Shown piece by piece: positions 44,467 to 53,801 of a stretch of DNA of 64,000 bases. Origin of the DNA: Knoellia sp. S7-12 (GTDB lineage: Bacteria; Actinomycetota; Actinomycetes; Actinomycetales; Dermatophilaceae). The notes under the pieces were generated by a model. It made no database searches, was not told where the DNA came from, and worked only from the letters and a program-made list of their open reading frames with translations. Position 1 is the first letter of the stretch. Every line of letters starts with the position of its first letter. The position numbers and the translations under genes are program-made. The stretch is taken from NCBI RefSeq assembly GCF_040518285.1, contig NZ_CP155449.1, positions 1,612,001-1,676,000 on the forward strand, given 5' to 3'.

Positions 44467-45048
44467 GTGAGAGTCAGAGCCAAGCGAGCCGACGAGCCGT
44501 TGCGCGTGCTCTTCGTCTGCACGGCCAACATCTCTCGTTCTCCCTACGCCGAGCGACGGGCTGCTCATTTCTTCACCGGCGCCACCGAGCCCAATGTGCG
44601 CTTCGCGAGCGCCGGGGTGCCAGGTTTTCCCGGTCGCGGCATGGACCCGCAGATGGCCGCCCAGCTCTCGAGGCGGGGTATCGAGCCCAATGGCCACGTG
44701 AGTCGCTCGGTCTCGGTCGGTATCCTCGCCGACGCAGACGTCGTCGTCACCGTTGAACTCGCGCATCGGCTGCGCATCGCCGAGATCTGGCCGGAGCACG
44801 CCGCCAAGGTCTTCGGCCTGCACCAGCTCGCCGACGCCTTCGAGCGGATGCCCCCTTCGGCCGGAGGGCTCGAGGCCTTGGACGCAGCTCTCACCGTCAC
44901 TCGCCCCGACAGCATGGCGTGGGACGTCGTGGACCCCTACAAACGGGGCGCCGCCGCCGCCAAGGCCTGTTCCGATGAGATCGACGGGGCGCTCGCCGTC
45001 ATCGTGCCGGGACTGGCCGGCACCTCAGTTCGCTCCGCTCCACGCTGA
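44467..45048 (+). CDS. Low-molecular-weight protein tyrosine phosphatase
   Basis: A 193-residue phosphatase with the P-loop CTANISRS (Cys18, Arg24) and the general-acid loop VVDPYKRG. It is longer than the usual 150-160 residues of Wzb-type enzymes, mainly through an insertion before the DPYKRG loop. It closes the polysaccharide locus and is the probable partner that dephosphorylates the BY-kinase at 33308. It could also act on products of the neighbouring kinase-like gene. Confidence 0.9.
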   Translation: MRVRAKRADEPLRVLFVCTANISRSPYAERRAAHFFTGATEPNVRFASAGVPGFPGRGMDPQMAAQLSRRGIEPNGHVSRSVSVGILADADVVVTVELAHRLRIAEIWPEHAAKVFGLHQLADAFERMPPSAGGLEALDAALTVTRPDSMAWDVVDPYKRGAAAAKACSDEIDGALAVIVPGLAGTSVRSAPR

Positions 45049-45075
45049 CCATCGGTGGCCAGCGACCCCGACGCA

Positions 45076-46530
45076 CTATTCGATGTCGAGGGCGGCCTCG
45101 ACCGTCGTCTCCCAGGCAACGTCACTGGTGCGCTCGTCGATGATCGACAGGAGTCTGTCGCCGTCCTTGAGGTGCTTGGCCCACAGCGGCCCGCTCGCCC
45201 CGTCAGCGAAGTGGAGGAAGCGGAAACCTTGCGCCCGAGCCACGCCGACGACCTCGGGCCACGAGCCTCCGATCGTCGTCCCATCGGCAGTCACGGTGAT
45301 GCCCTCGGGGCTCGCGTGCACCGCGAGATCGCGCGGCGGCACGACTGCGGTCAGTCGACGCTTGAAGAGTTGCCCGGGGACCGGTTCACGGCTGGGGAAC
45401 TCCCAGTCCGTGCGGTCCGCGATGCCTCGCAGCGGGTTCTTCGGCAGCTCGGGTACACCGATGACCGCGCTCTCCTGTGCAGCCCGAGCCCAGTCGCGCA
45501 CCTGGTCGGCCGTCACGGCGTTGTAGGCATCGCGCAGCTCATGGCGATCGCGGACGCGCCCCTCGCGCAGGAATCGGATGGCTTCGACATCGAGGACGGC
45601 CATCGTCGCCCGCGGGTCTGAAAGGAATGCCGTAAAGCCCGCCTTCTCGTGAGCGAGCTCCTCCTCACCAGGCCCGTGCGTCGCGAGGTCCGTCAGCGCG
45701 GACCACACGACATGAACGATCTCGTCACTGTCCTCCTTCGCGCCGTCGGTCGCGATGCTCACCAGGCCGAGGTCGGAGGTGAGCCCGCTACCGTCGTCGC
45801 TGACCTCGTAGGTCAACCCGAGGTTGTGGCGAGCCTGGTCCTCGATGCGTTGGACAAGAATGTGAGTCATGGTGAGTGCTTCGTAGAGGCGCGGCTGAAG
45901 GTAGGACAAGGCCACGACAGGGATCTGTCCGGCGATCAGGGCAGGCGTCTCGAACGGCGAGGGGCGCCACGCGGTGTCCGCTGCGCGCGTCCCTTCAAGC
46001 AGGTCGAGGTGCAGCCCGTCCGGCACGGGACCTGAAAGCACCAGCACCGCGTTGGCTGCCACGCAGTGGGTGCGCGCAAACTCGACCACATGCTCTGCGT
46101 TCGGTGCGCGCCCCTCCCGCTGGAGCTCGCCGAGCAGGCCTGGTCCGACAGGTCCCGATCGCACGGCCATGGCCCAGCCAAGGTGCGGTTCGCACGAGCT
46201 GCCGTCCTCGGCCGCAAGGACCTTAAGTTCGCGATCGAGGCGATCGAGGGGCAAAGAGGTGAGCGCTCGGCATACGCCGTGGAGGAAGGCGACCACCTCG
46301 TCACGCGGGCCGGTCGCATAGAAGCGCATGGCGTCGACGTCGACGGAGGCGTTCTTGTCGAGGTGGTCGCGGGGGAGTGTCGACATGACGAGGTGCTCGA
46401 CAAGGTGCGCCACGCCCCGGCTGCGGAAGGTCTCATGACGATCACCAGCGAAGAAGATCAGGGTGGCGCTGAACGGTTCTGGTCCCTGCTCCCAGAATGT
46501 GGGAACGCCGTTAACCTCGGTCTGCTGCAT
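45076..46530 (-). CDS. M16-family zinc metallopeptidase
   Basis: A 484-residue inverzincin with the HxxEH motif as AHLVEHLVMST near residues 41-48 and a downstream Glu in RELKVLAAEDGS as third ligand, followed by the inactive-like C-terminal half. It is shorter and more divergent than the PepR peptidase that in many actinobacteria sits between pnp and dapB. The upstream TACAGT, eight bases before the ATG, may be a -10. The substrate is unknown. Confidence 0.8.
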   Translation of the reverse strand: MQQTEVNGVPTFWEQGPEPFSATLIFFAGDRHETFRSRGVAHLVEHLVMSTLPRDHLDKNASVDVDAMRFYATGPRDEVVAFLHGVCRALTSLPLDRLDRELKVLAAEDGSSCEPHLGWAMAVRSGPVGPGLLGELQREGRAPNAEHVVEFARTHCVAANAVLVLSGPVPDGLHLDLLEGTRAADTAWRPSPFETPALIAGQIPVVALSYLQPRLYEALTMTHILVQRIEDQARHNLGLTYEVSDDGSGLTSDLGLVSIATDGAKEDSDEIVHVVWSALTDLATHGPGEEELAHEKAGFTAFLSDPRATMAVLDVEAIRFLREGRVRDRHELRDAYNAVTADQVRDWARAAQESAVIGVPELPKNPLRGIADRTDWEFPSREPVPGQLFKRRLTAVVPPRDLAVHASPEGITVTADGTTIGGSWPEVVGVARAQGFRFLHFADGASGPLWAKHLKDGDRLLSIIDERTSDVAWETTVEAALDIE

Positions 46531-46703
46531 GGTGCCGGACTGTAGTGGACCGCGCCGCCCCAGCGAGCAGGGTTGAGGATTAGGGGTGGGACACGCCCGC
46601 TGCTAATCTTGTCTCGCCGTCACAACCGGCCGCGGATTCAGAGTGCCCCGGTGAACCAGCCCGGAAGCGCCGCGCAACCACCTCAGAAGGAGTCTCCTCG
46701 CCC

Positions 46704-46973
46704 ATGCCTTTGGACGCAGACGTCAAGCAGAAGATCATGACCGAGTACGCCACGGTCGAGGGTGACACCGGTTCGCCCGAGGTCCAGATCGCGCTACTCA
46801 CCCAGCGCATCCTCGACCTCACCGAGCACTCCCGTGAGCACAAGCACGACCACCACAGCCGCCGCGGCCTCCTCCTGATGGTCGGCCGTCGCCGCCGTCT
46901 GCTTCGCTACCTGGAGACGATCGACATCGAGCGTTACCGCTCGCTGATCAAGCGCCTCGGCCTGCGACGCTGA
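46704..46973 (+). CDS. rpsO: 30S ribosomal protein S15
   Basis: The 89-residue S15 binds 16S rRNA helices 20-22 in the small-subunit platform. The conserved core is complete: [36 protein letters not shown] and [20 protein letters not shown]. An AGAAGGAG site precedes the ATG. It is followed by a strong terminator, then pnp, the usual rpsO-pnp order. Confidence 0.98.
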   Translation: MPLDADVKQKIMTEYATVEGDTGSPEVQIALLTQRILDLTEHSREHKHDHHSRRGLLLMVGRRRRLLRYLETIDIERYRSLIKRLGLRR

Positions 46974-46990
46974 CCCCACGATTTCCGTCG

Positions 46991-47022
46991 GAGCGGCTCT
47001 CCACTTGGAGAGCCGCTCTTTT
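46991..47022 (+). terminator. rpsO rho-independent terminator
   Basis: Perfect 12-base arms, GAGCGGCTCTCC (46991-47002) and its complement (47007-47018), with loop ACTT and a following TTTT. Confidence 0.93.
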
Positions 47023-47128
47023 CGGATGTGTTGGACAACTCCACAACGGAGAAGACCAACGAGAAAGTACGCCCGTGCACAACGACGATGCACGCGGACA
47101 GTAGACACTCAAGAAAAGGAGGACCTTC

Positions 47129-49570
47129 ATGGAGGGTCCTGAGATCACATTCGCCGAAGCCACCATCGACAACGGCTCACACGGCACCCGCACTGTCCGG
47201 TTCGAGACCGGACGCCTGGCCAAGCAGGCCGGTGGCGCAGTCGCCGCCTATCTGGATGAGGACACGATGCTCCTCTCCACCACCACCGCTGGGAAGCACC
47301 CGCGCGAAGGCTTTGACTTCTTCCCGCTGACCGTCGACGTCGAAGAGCGCATGTATGCCGCGGGCAAGATCCCCGGTTCGTTCTTCCGTCGGGAGGGCCG
47401 TCCCTCCACCGAGGCCATCCTCACCTGCCGTCTCATCGACCGCCCCCTGCGCCCGACCTTCAAGAAGGGTCTGCGCAACGAGGTCCAGGTCGTCATCTCG
47501 GTGCTCGCGCTCAACCCGGACGTCCAGTACGACGTCCTCGCGATCAACGCGGCGTCCGCCTCCACCCAGATCTCCGGTCTGCCGTTCTCGGGCCCGATCG
47601 GTGCGGTGCGCGTCTCGCTCATCGACGACCAGTGGGTCGCCTTCCCGCAGTTCTCCGACATCGAGCGCTCGACCTTCGACATGGTCGTGGCTGGTCGCGT
47701 TGCCGGTGATGACGTGGCAATCATGATGGTCGAGGCCGAGGCCACCGAGCAGACCTGGAACCTCGTCAAGAACGAGGGCAAGACCGCTCCCACCGAGGAC
47801 GTCGTCGCGCAGGGCCTCGAGGCCGCCAAGGGCTTCATCAAGGTCCTCTGCGAGGCGCAGGCCGAGCTGGCCACCAAGGCCGCGAAGCCCGTCCAGGAAT
47901 TCCCCGTCTTCCTCGACTACGAAGACGACGTGTATGCCGCAGTCGACGCTGCCGCTTCCTCCGACGCTGCCGCTGCACTCCAGATCGCCGGCAAGTCCGA
48001 GCGTGAGGACCGCCTCGACGAGATCAAGTCGGCGCTGCACCTGAAGCTCGTGGGTGACTTCAACCCCGAGTCGTCCGAGGGCAACGCCGGTGACTTCGCC
48101 GGACGCGAGAAGGAGGTCTCGGCGGCCTATCGCGCCGTGCAGAAGAAGCTCATCCGTGAGCGGATCATCACCGACAAGGTCCGCATCGACGGCCGTGGCC
48201 TCGCCGACATCCGCGCGCTCAGCGCCGAGGTCGAGGTCCTGCCGCGTGTGCACGGCTCCGCGATCTTCGAGCGTGGCGAGACCCAGATCATGGGTGTCAC
48301 GACGCTCAACATGCTCCGCATGGAGCAGCAGCTCGACACCCTGTCGCCGGTGACGCGCAAGCGCTACATGCACAACTACAACTTCCCGCCCTACTCCACC
48401 GGTGAGACCGGTCGGGTCGGGTCGCCGAAGCGTCGCGAGATCGGCCACGGAGCGCTCGCAGAGCGTGCGCTCATGCCGGTCCTGCCCACCCGCGAGGAGT
48501 TCCCCTACGCGATCCGTCAGGTGTCCGAGGCGCTCAGCTCCAACGGCTCGACGTCCATGGGCTCGGTCTGCGCCTCCACCCTGTCCATGCTCAACGCCGG
48601 TGTGCCGTTGCGCGCTCCGGTCGCGGGCATCGCGATGGGTCTGGTCACCGCCGAGGTTGACGGCAAGACGGAGTATGCCGCCCTCACCGACATCCTCGGC
48701 GCCGAGGACGCGTTCGGCGACATGGACTTCAAGGTCGCCGGCACGCGCGAGTTCGTCACGGCCATCCAGCTCGACACCAAGCTCGACGGCATCCCCGCCG
48801 ACGTGCTCGGTGGTGCGCTGACCCAGGCCCGTGAGGCCCGTCTGCACATCCTCGACGTCATGAACGAGGCCATCGACGTGCCCGACGAGATGAGCCCCTT
48901 CGCTCCTCGCGTCATCTCGGTGCAGGTCCCCGTTGACAAGATCGGTGAGGTCATCGGCCCGAAGGGCAAGATGATCAACCAGATCCAGGACGACACCGGC
49001 GCCCAGATCTCGATCGAGGACGACGGCACCATCTACATCGGTGCCACCGACGGTCCGTCGGCCGAGGCGGCTCGCGCGGCGATCAACGCCATCGCGAACC
49101 CGCAGATGCCCGAGCTCGGTGAGCGCTTCCTCGGGACGGTCGTCAAGACGACCACCTTCGGTGCGTTCATCTCCCTGCTGCCCGGCAAGGACGGTCTGCT
49201 CCACATCTCCGAGGTGCGCAAGCTCGTCGGCGGCAAGCGGATCGACGCAGTCGAGGACGTCCTCGCCGTGGGCCAGAAGGTGCAGGTCGAGCTCAAGGAG
49301 ATCGACCCGCGCGGCAAGCTCTCGCTCGGTGCGGTCCTCGCCGACGACGACTCTGCGGCTTCTGACGCGAACGACGCTCCGGCGGACGACGCCCCCGATG
49401 ACGATGCTCCCACCAAGGACGTCGCCACCGAGGGTGACGACGCTTCCGAGGCGACCGACTCGGCTGAGTCCGACACCGAGGGTGGCGAGCGCCGTCAGCG
49501 CAGCCGTCGTCGTGGCGGTCGCGGGCGCGGTCAGCGCTCGGACGCGGGCGACGCTTTCGGCGACGCGTGA
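47129..49570 (+). CDS. pnp: Polyribonucleotide nucleotidyltransferase (PNPase/GPSI)
   Basis: The 813-residue 3'-5' phosphorolytic exoribonuclease has two RNase PH domains (first from residue 10, second near 350 with [20 protein letters not shown]), [11 protein letters not shown], then a KH domain ([17 protein letters not shown]) and an S1 domain ([20 protein letters not shown]). The last 90 residues are an acidic Ala/Asp stretch followed by an Arg-rich tail ([17 protein letters not shown]), common in actinobacterial enzymes and likely RNA-binding. It starts behind AAGGAGG. Confidence 0.98.
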   Translation: MEGPEITFAEATIDNGSHGTRTVRFETGRLAKQAGGAVAAYLDEDTMLLSTTTAGKHPREGFDFFPLTVDVEERMYAAGKIPGSFFRREGRPSTEAILTCRLIDRPLRPTFKKGLRNEVQVVISVLALNPDVQYDVLAINAASASTQISGLPFSGPIGAVRVSLIDDQWVAFPQFSDIERSTFDMVVAGRVAGDDVAIMMVEAEATEQTWNLVKNEGKTAPTEDVVAQGLEAAKGFIKVLCEAQAELATKAAKPVQEFPVFLDYEDDVYAAVDAAASSDAAAALQIAGKSEREDRLDEIKSALHLKLVGDFNPESSEGNAGDFAGREKEVSAAYRAVQKKLIRERIITDKVRIDGRGLADIRALSAEVEVLPRVHGSAIFERGETQIMGVTTLNMLRMEQQLDTLSPVTRKRYMHNYNFPPYSTGETGRVGSPKRREIGHGALAERALMPVLPTREEFPYAIRQVSEALSSNGSTSMGSVCASTLSMLNAGVPLRAPVAGIAMGLVTAEVDGKTEYAALTDILGAEDAFGDMDFKVAGTREFVTAIQLDTKLDGIPADVLGGALTQAREARLHILDVMNEAIDVPDEMSPFAPRVISVQVPVDKIGEVIGPKGKMINQIQDDTGAQISIEDDGTIYIGATDGPSAEAARAAINAIANPQMPELGERFLGTVVKTTTFGAFISLLPGKDGLLHISEVRKLVGGKRIDAVEDVLAVGQKVQVELKEIDPRGKLSLGAVLADDDSAASDANDAPADDAPDDDAPTKDVATEGDDASEATDSAESDTEGGERRQRSRRRGGRGRGQRSDAGDAFGDA

Positions 49571-49597
49571 CCTGAGTCAGGAACGTACGCACGTACG

Positions 49598-49638
49598 GCG
49601 ACGGGGCGGCATACCTTTTCGGTTTGCCGCCCCGTCGC
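49598..49638 (+). terminator. pnp terminator with a GGCATACC-based stem
   Basis: Arms of 18 bases (49598-49615 and 49621-49638) pair with a single T-T mismatch around loop TTTTC, followed by TTT. The loop-proximal end of the left arm is the word GGCATACC; the right arm has GGTTTGCC in place of the exact complement. Confidence 0.9.
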
Positions 49639-49688
49639 TTTGTGGTTGCGTCATGATGGGCGTCGGCAGGGTCGAAGGGACGAGGCTC

Positions 49689-50543
49689 GTGGACACTCAG
49701 CAGGTCAAGCGCAGGATGCGGGGGCGCTTCGGCGGTCCGCTGCGGGTTGCCTATCGGAGCGCCGAGCGGGCGCAGGTCGCGGTCGTGCGCAGGCTCGACC
49801 GAGCGCAGTTCGGTCGGCTGACCATTGCGGAACGAGCAGAGGTGGCTCGTCGGGTCACGATGACCGTCAAGACCTTCGAGCGACCCGGTGTGCTGCTTCG
49901 TTGCCTCGCCAGTGCCCGCACCGTCTTCGACGGTCGGATCGTCGTCGCCGATGACTCACGGACACCGGTGCGCGACCTCGGCGCCGGCATCGACATCATT
50001 CCGATGCCGTTCAACAGCGGGGTGCCGGTGGGACGCAACGCGGCTCTGGACGCCGTGGAGACCGAGCTCGTCTTCGTGACCGACGACGACATCGTCTTCA
50101 CAGCGGCGAGCGACATCGTGGCCGCGATGAATTTCCTCGACGACCACCCCGACGTTGATCTCGTGGCGCTCACTCGCGTGGACCTGCCGCGTTGGCGCGC
50201 TGTCGCAGCCGGTATGGATGCTCTGTTCCCCGGGGCGGCCGCGCCCAAGGTCCCGTTCGGGATGCTCATCGACGGGCTGCCCGTGGTGCCCAAGACTCCG
50301 CAGCTCTACCTTGCGCGCACCGCGTCCATCCAGCGGGTGCGGTGGGACGAGCGATTGCGCATGGTCGACCACCGTGACTTCTTCTCGCGAGCGAGCGGGA
50401 CGCTGGTGTCGGTGCAGGCCGATTCCCTCCGGGCCTACCACATGCGCACTCCCTTCGACCCGTTCTACAACGCCTACCGCGAGGACGTCGCCGCCGACCT
50501 GCTGAGGCTCGCGACGATCTGGGGGACTCACCGCCCGACGTAG
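49689..50543 (+). CDS. Glycosyltransferase family 2
   Basis: A 284-residue GT-A enzyme: TMTVKTFERPGVLLRCLASA, RIVVADDSR, then the DxD in VFVTDDDIVF. It sits between pnp and dapB, a slot often holding the PepR peptidase in actinobacteria. GTG 49689 is chosen because GAAGGGA precedes it and the sequence upstream is not conserved-looking; ATG 49653 or 49656 are alternatives. The sugar donor is unknown. Confidence 0.78.
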   Translation: MDTQQVKRRMRGRFGGPLRVAYRSAERAQVAVVRRLDRAQFGRLTIAERAEVARRVTMTVKTFERPGVLLRCLASARTVFDGRIVVADDSRTPVRDLGAGIDIIPMPFNSGVPVGRNAALDAVETELVFVTDDDIVFTAASDIVAAMNFLDDHPDVDLVALTRVDLPRWRAVAAGMDALFPGAAAPKVPFGMLIDGLPVVPKTPQLYLARTASIQRVRWDERLRMVDHRDFFSRASGTLVSVQADSLRAYHMRTPFDPFYNAYREDVAADLLRLATIWGTHRPT

Positions 50544-50576
50544 GCGCCGTCACCCAGGACAGGAGTCTCACCCACA

Positions 50577-50612
50577 GAACTGCCCCCGCCGAATTCTTGG
50601 CGGGGGCAGTTC
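50577..50612. terminator. Bidirectional terminator
   Basis: Perfect 14-base arms, GAACTGCCCCCGCC (50577-50590) and its complement (50599-50612), around loop GAATTCTT. It lies between a rightward glycosyltransferase gene and a leftward small-protein gene, so it can serve both. Confidence 0.88.
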
Positions 50613-50630
50613 AGGGTGCAGTGGGATGGG

Positions 50631-50771
50631 TCAGGCGACCTGGGGCATGCGGCGAACCGTTGCGGGTGCGCTCCAGCGCATCTCCATCTGGGTGCGACCA
50701 TCCTTGGTGACCGGGACCCAACGCATCGTCAGGCAGGCCGGACCCGTGACGGTCGTGGCAACCTTTTTCAT
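50631..50771 (-). CDS. 46-residue small protein of unknown function
   Basis: This short ORF reads MKKVATTVTGPACLTMRWVP and continues with VTKDGRTQMEMRWSAP to a 46-residue end. AGGAG lies seven bases before the ATG, a terminator follows its stop, and a 57-base palindromic region lies 59 bases upstream, so it is a real, regulated gene. It has one Cys, two MRW triplets, a basic tail, and no signal peptide or membrane helix. I do not recognise a characterised family. It is transcribed alone. Confidence 0.75.
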   Translation of the reverse strand: MKKVATTVTGPACLTMRWVPVTKDGRTQMEMRWSAPATVRRMPQVA

Positions 50772-50829
50772 GGGTGACTCCTCTCGAGGACCTGCTGTGG
50801 TGTCGACACTGTCGGGGGGAACCCCGGTG

Positions 50830-50886
50830 GTCGTTCACCTTCTGTTCACCCAAAGGTACACGAAAGGTGAACAGAAGGTGAACGAC
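50830..50886 (-). promoter_or_regulatory. 21-base-arm palindrome, control region of the small-protein gene
   Basis: Arms 50830-50850 and 50866-50886 are perfect complements around a 15-base spacer. Each arm holds two copies of GGTGAAC (or GTTCACC) 11 bases apart, one helical turn, so the site offers four half-sites. Reading towards the small gene, TTCACC and TACCTT spaced 18 bases could be a promoter buried inside the palindrome. Confidence 0.75.
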
Positions 50887-50982
50887 TCGCCGACTGAGAA
50901 GCCCACTTGCCGATGATTCGGGCACCCCACTGACCCCATGGCATGCTCGGACCGCTAGTCCACTGACAGGGGGAAAGGCGCC

Positions 50983-51435
50983 ATGGCGCACGAGGAACAA
51001 CTGCCACAAGAACCACAGCGCGGGAAGTTTCGGATCAGCCCGGCCACGCTCATCGCTGGAGTCGCGGTCCTTGAACTGGTGATCGCCGTTTTCCTCTTCT
51101 GGATGGCGAGCGTGGCGTCGGGTGCGCCGGGGAACCACAGCCAGGCGTTCGTCCTCGGCGGCGCCATCGCTGTCATGGCAGGTGTCGTGGCGCTCGTGCT
51201 CTGGGTGGGCACCAGGTCGGATCCGGCCCGGATCACGACTGCGGTGTGGGTGGCGCGCCTGCTGCCTCTGATCGCCACGGGGGTCGCGCTCGTGGCCGCC
51301 AGCGGTGGCTGGGTTCCTTGGGTTGCGGTGCCGCTGGCACTGTTTGCTGCGGGTCCCGTCGCCGTGCTCGGCATGGTGCTGCCGCAGTACCTGAATTTCG
51401 CCAGGGCCGCGGACGCCGGTCGATCGAACGGTTGA
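50983..51435 (+). CDS. Hypothetical four-helix membrane protein
   Basis: A 150-residue protein with four predicted membrane helices (about 23-43, 54-76, 86-108, 112-134) and polar ends. Nothing identifies a function. AGGGGG precedes the ATG. It lies 22 bases before the dapB start, but dapB has its own -10, so linkage to lysine synthesis is not implied. Confidence 0.75.
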   Translation: MAHEEQLPQEPQRGKFRISPATLIAGVAVLELVIAVFLFWMASVASGAPGNHSQAFVLGGAIAVMAGVVALVLWVGTRSDPARITTAVWVARLLPLIATGVALVAASGGWVPWVAVPLALFAAGPVAVLGMVLPQYLNFARAADAGRSNG

Positions 51436-51445
51436 GGGCCGCCAC

Positions 51446-51457
51446 TAGAGTTCAGGG
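51446..51457 (+). promoter_or_regulatory. dapB promoter, leaderless
   Basis: TAGAGT at 51446-51451 is a -10 box exactly six bases before GTG 51458. No spaced Shine-Dalgarno is needed if transcription starts at the GTG. Confidence 0.6.
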
Positions 51458-52204
51458 GTGAGTCTCACCAAGGTTTCGGTCATCGGCGCATCCGGGCGAA
51501 TGGGTTCGGAGGTGTGTCGCGCAGTCGACGCGACCGATGACCTCGAATTGGTGGGCCGCTTCGACATGGGCGACGAACTCGGTGACCTGGCCGGAGCCGA
51601 CGTCGTCGTCGAGTTCTCGGTCCCTGACGCCTCGTCCAAGAACGTCGCCCACTGCGTCGACAACGGCATCCATGTCGTCGTCGGCACGACCGGGTGGAGC
51701 GACGACAAGCGCGCCGACCTCAGCACTCGCCTCGAGCAGCACCCCGAGGTCGGAGTCCTCATCGCTCCCAACTTCGCCATCGGCGCAGTGCTCATGATGG
51801 CTTTCGCGCAGAAGGCTGCCGAGTTCTACGAGTCTGCGGAGATCATCGAGCTGCACCACCCCGACAAGGTGGATGCCCCTTCCGGTACCGCGGCCCGCAC
51901 TGCGGAGCTCATCGGCGCCGCCCGCGAGCAGGCTGGTCTGGCCGACGTTCCCGACGCGACCACCAGCGATCCTGATGGGGCGCGCGGAGCGCGGGCACAC
52001 GGCATACCCGTGCACTCAGTTCGCTTGCGGGGACTTGTTGCTCACCAAGAAGTCCTCTTCGGGCAGACCGGCGAGATGCTGACGATCCGCCACGACTCGT
52101 TCGACCGGGTGTCGTTCATGCCCGGCGTCATCGCGGCTGTCCGCAAAGTCGACGAGCACCCTGGGCTCACGGTCGGGCTCGAGCACTACCTCGGTCTCGC
52201 CTGA
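51458..52204 (+). CDS. dapB: 4-hydroxy-tetrahydrodipicolinate reductase
   Basis: DapB carries out the second committed step of lysine/meso-DAP synthesis, reducing the DapA product with NAD(P)H. The 248 residues include the nucleotide loop IGASGRMG (9-16), GTTGWSDD, APNFAIGAVLMM and the catalytic/substrate loop HHPDKVDAPSGTA near 132-144. Full length. The Gly-Ile-Pro at 52001-52009 uses the rare codon ATA, part of the DNA word GGCATAC. Confidence 0.97.
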   Translation: MSLTKVSVIGASGRMGSEVCRAVDATDDLELVGRFDMGDELGDLAGADVVVEFSVPDASSKNVAHCVDNGIHVVVGTTGWSDDKRADLSTRLEQHPEVGVLIAPNFAIGAVLMMAFAQKAAEFYESAEIIELHHPDKVDAPSGTAARTAELIGAAREQAGLADVPDATTSDPDGARGARAHGIPVHSVRLRGLVAHQEVLFGQTGEMLTIRHDSFDRVSFMPGVIAAVRKVDEHPGLTVGLEHYLGLA

Positions 52205-52614
52205 GGTTCCGACCCTCGCGATTCGGGTGCCCTGATTGCCATTCCGGCAGGTCAGGGCCTTTGGTCGGATCTGCTCCTCATAGGCGTCGACGTTCTGCGA
52301 CACCTGCCCAGCCCGACGTGATCCAACGGGCGGGCAGCTACACAACCGCGGCAAGGATGCTCACCCGCCTGGCCTTCACGAGGCCCCCACGAGCGAACCG
52401 ACCACGCCCGTGACCTCGGTGGCATCTCGGTAGCGCGAGAGTCGGGAGTCCTGTGTGGTCGGGGTCGCGGTCGAGGACCACCACGGCAGTTGCGCACCGG
52501 TCCGGGACCAGGGGCCTTCAGGTGGAGCGAAGCAGGTGCCCGAGTGAATGCACGCGCACAGGTGTCTGGCCCGCTCGCCCATGACGGGGAAACGGGCCAG
52601 ACGCGACTGGCGGC
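52205..52614. other. Long intergenic region after dapB
   Basis: Some 410 bases without a supported gene. A minus-strand frame ending near 52376 has protein-like composition (RYRDATEVTGVVGSLVGAS) but no start signal or recognisable family, so it may be a decayed gene. The right end holds a hairpin (52564-52602). Confidence 0.5.
52564..52602. terminator. Hairpin terminator of the secreted-protein gene
   Basis: Arms GTCTGGCCCG (52564-52573) and CGGGCCAGAC (52593-52602) pair perfectly around a 19-base loop. It lies 12 bases beyond the stop of the leftward gene at 52615. Confidence 0.65.
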
Positions 52615-53637
52615 TCAGGGGATGGCAGCCAACCGCGGTACGAGTCGGCTTCCGGCCGGTACTGGGAAGGGGTGTCCCAGATTGGCGAGGCGACCGCGTA
52701 CCTGGTTCTGCGCCTGACAGTTGCTGACGCAGTCTGTAGGCGGGTTGGCCACCTCTGTGGCGTCTTCACCGGTGACGAAGCCCATCCGTCCGCCGCTGGC
52801 TACGTCCCACACCGACATCCCGCCGCAGTGCCGGATGCTCGGAGTCGTGGGGGTGGCTGTGTTGCATGCGGCCTGAGGCACACGGGTCGCCACCTGGGCG
52901 CTGTCCCTGGCGACGAAGCGCGGCGACAGGTCGTTGGCAATGTTGATCCGCGGGCTGACCTGCACACAGAACTGCCCGGGGGGTCCTGTCTGCACGCTGG
53001 TGCAACCCGAACCGAGGAACTGGCCTGTGCGTGCCCGGAAGTTCGGGTTGTCGAAGTAGAACGGCGTCAGCCTGGCCGTCGTGGACTGGGCCAGTGTGTG
53101 CGTGATGCGAGTCCTCGTGCCATCCGACCGTTCGGGCTCCATCTGGAAGATTCCGCCCTGTGCGCAGTCCTTGGCCTGGATCTTCATCGAAAGTCCGGTG
53201 CCGGTGCGCTGCAGCGAGAGCACTTCCTCGTCGAGCTCGACAGAGATGGAACTGCTCAGCGCCAGGCCACGGTGGTTGGGGACCTTGCTCGCGAACACCG
53301 GTGTGAACCGGCCGCCCGTGATGTCGAGCTCGTTGGGTGCACCCGTGAACGCCTGGCTGAGGACGGCGAAGTCGGAGGCGCGGACGTTGAACTGGGCGTA
53401 GCGACCACGCACCGCGAAGGTGGCGCCCAACCGCGTTGCCGGGATCGTGGTGACGATCTGGTCCTCACCCGCACTGGCGACTGTGGCACCGGTTGCCAAG
53501 TTGACCAACCGGAAGCCGCCGTTCTCGCAGCCCTTGGATGACGCGGCCTGGGCGGGGCCTGCAGCGGTGAATAGGGCGGCGGCCACGAGTGTGATCGTCA
53601 CCAACCCCGCCCGGACCAAGTTCGTTCTTGAGGACAT
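52615..53637 (-). CDS. Secreted protein of unknown function
   Basis: A 340-residue protein with a clear Sec signal peptide (RAGLVTITLVAAALFTAAGP, cleavage after AQA near residue 31) and at least ten cysteines in the mature part, probably disulfide-paired outside the cell. The first segment, GCENGGFRLVNLATG, starts a beta-rich region; there is no known catalytic motif. AAGGAG precedes ATG 53637. It stands alone between hairpin and azlD. Confidence 0.75.
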   Translation of the reverse strand: MSSRTNLVRAGLVTITLVAAALFTAAGPAQAASSKGCENGGFRLVNLATGATVASAGEDQIVTTIPATRLGATFAVRGRYAQFNVRASDFAVLSQAFTGAPNELDITGGRFTPVFASKVPNHRGLALSSSISVELDEEVLSLQRTGTGLSMKIQAKDCAQGGIFQMEPERSDGTRTRITHTLAQSTTARLTPFYFDNPNFRARTGQFLGSGCTSVQTGPPGQFCVQVSPRINIANDLSPRFVARDSAQVATRVPQAACNTATPTTPSIRHCGGMSVWDVASGGRMGFVTGEDATEVANPPTDCVSNCQAQNQVRGRLANLGHPFPVPAGSRLVPRLAAIP

Positions 53638-53801
53638 GGTGCTCCTTCGTGTGGGCGGGCCCCCGTGCACGAGCCACCCTGCCTGCGCTGCGAACTGAGC
53701 GCTATTGGACATTGGTTTTAAGACCAGGCCCGGCCGGGCCAGAAGCGGCCTGCGGTCAGACGATCTCGGCCACGCGGGGCACGCGCGGGAGCGGTCCATG
53801 T

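Noticed and set aside
47177..49204. Minus-strand open frame of 675 codons opposite pnp
   Set aside because: It mirrors the pnp gene, and its composition is typical of an antisense shadow.
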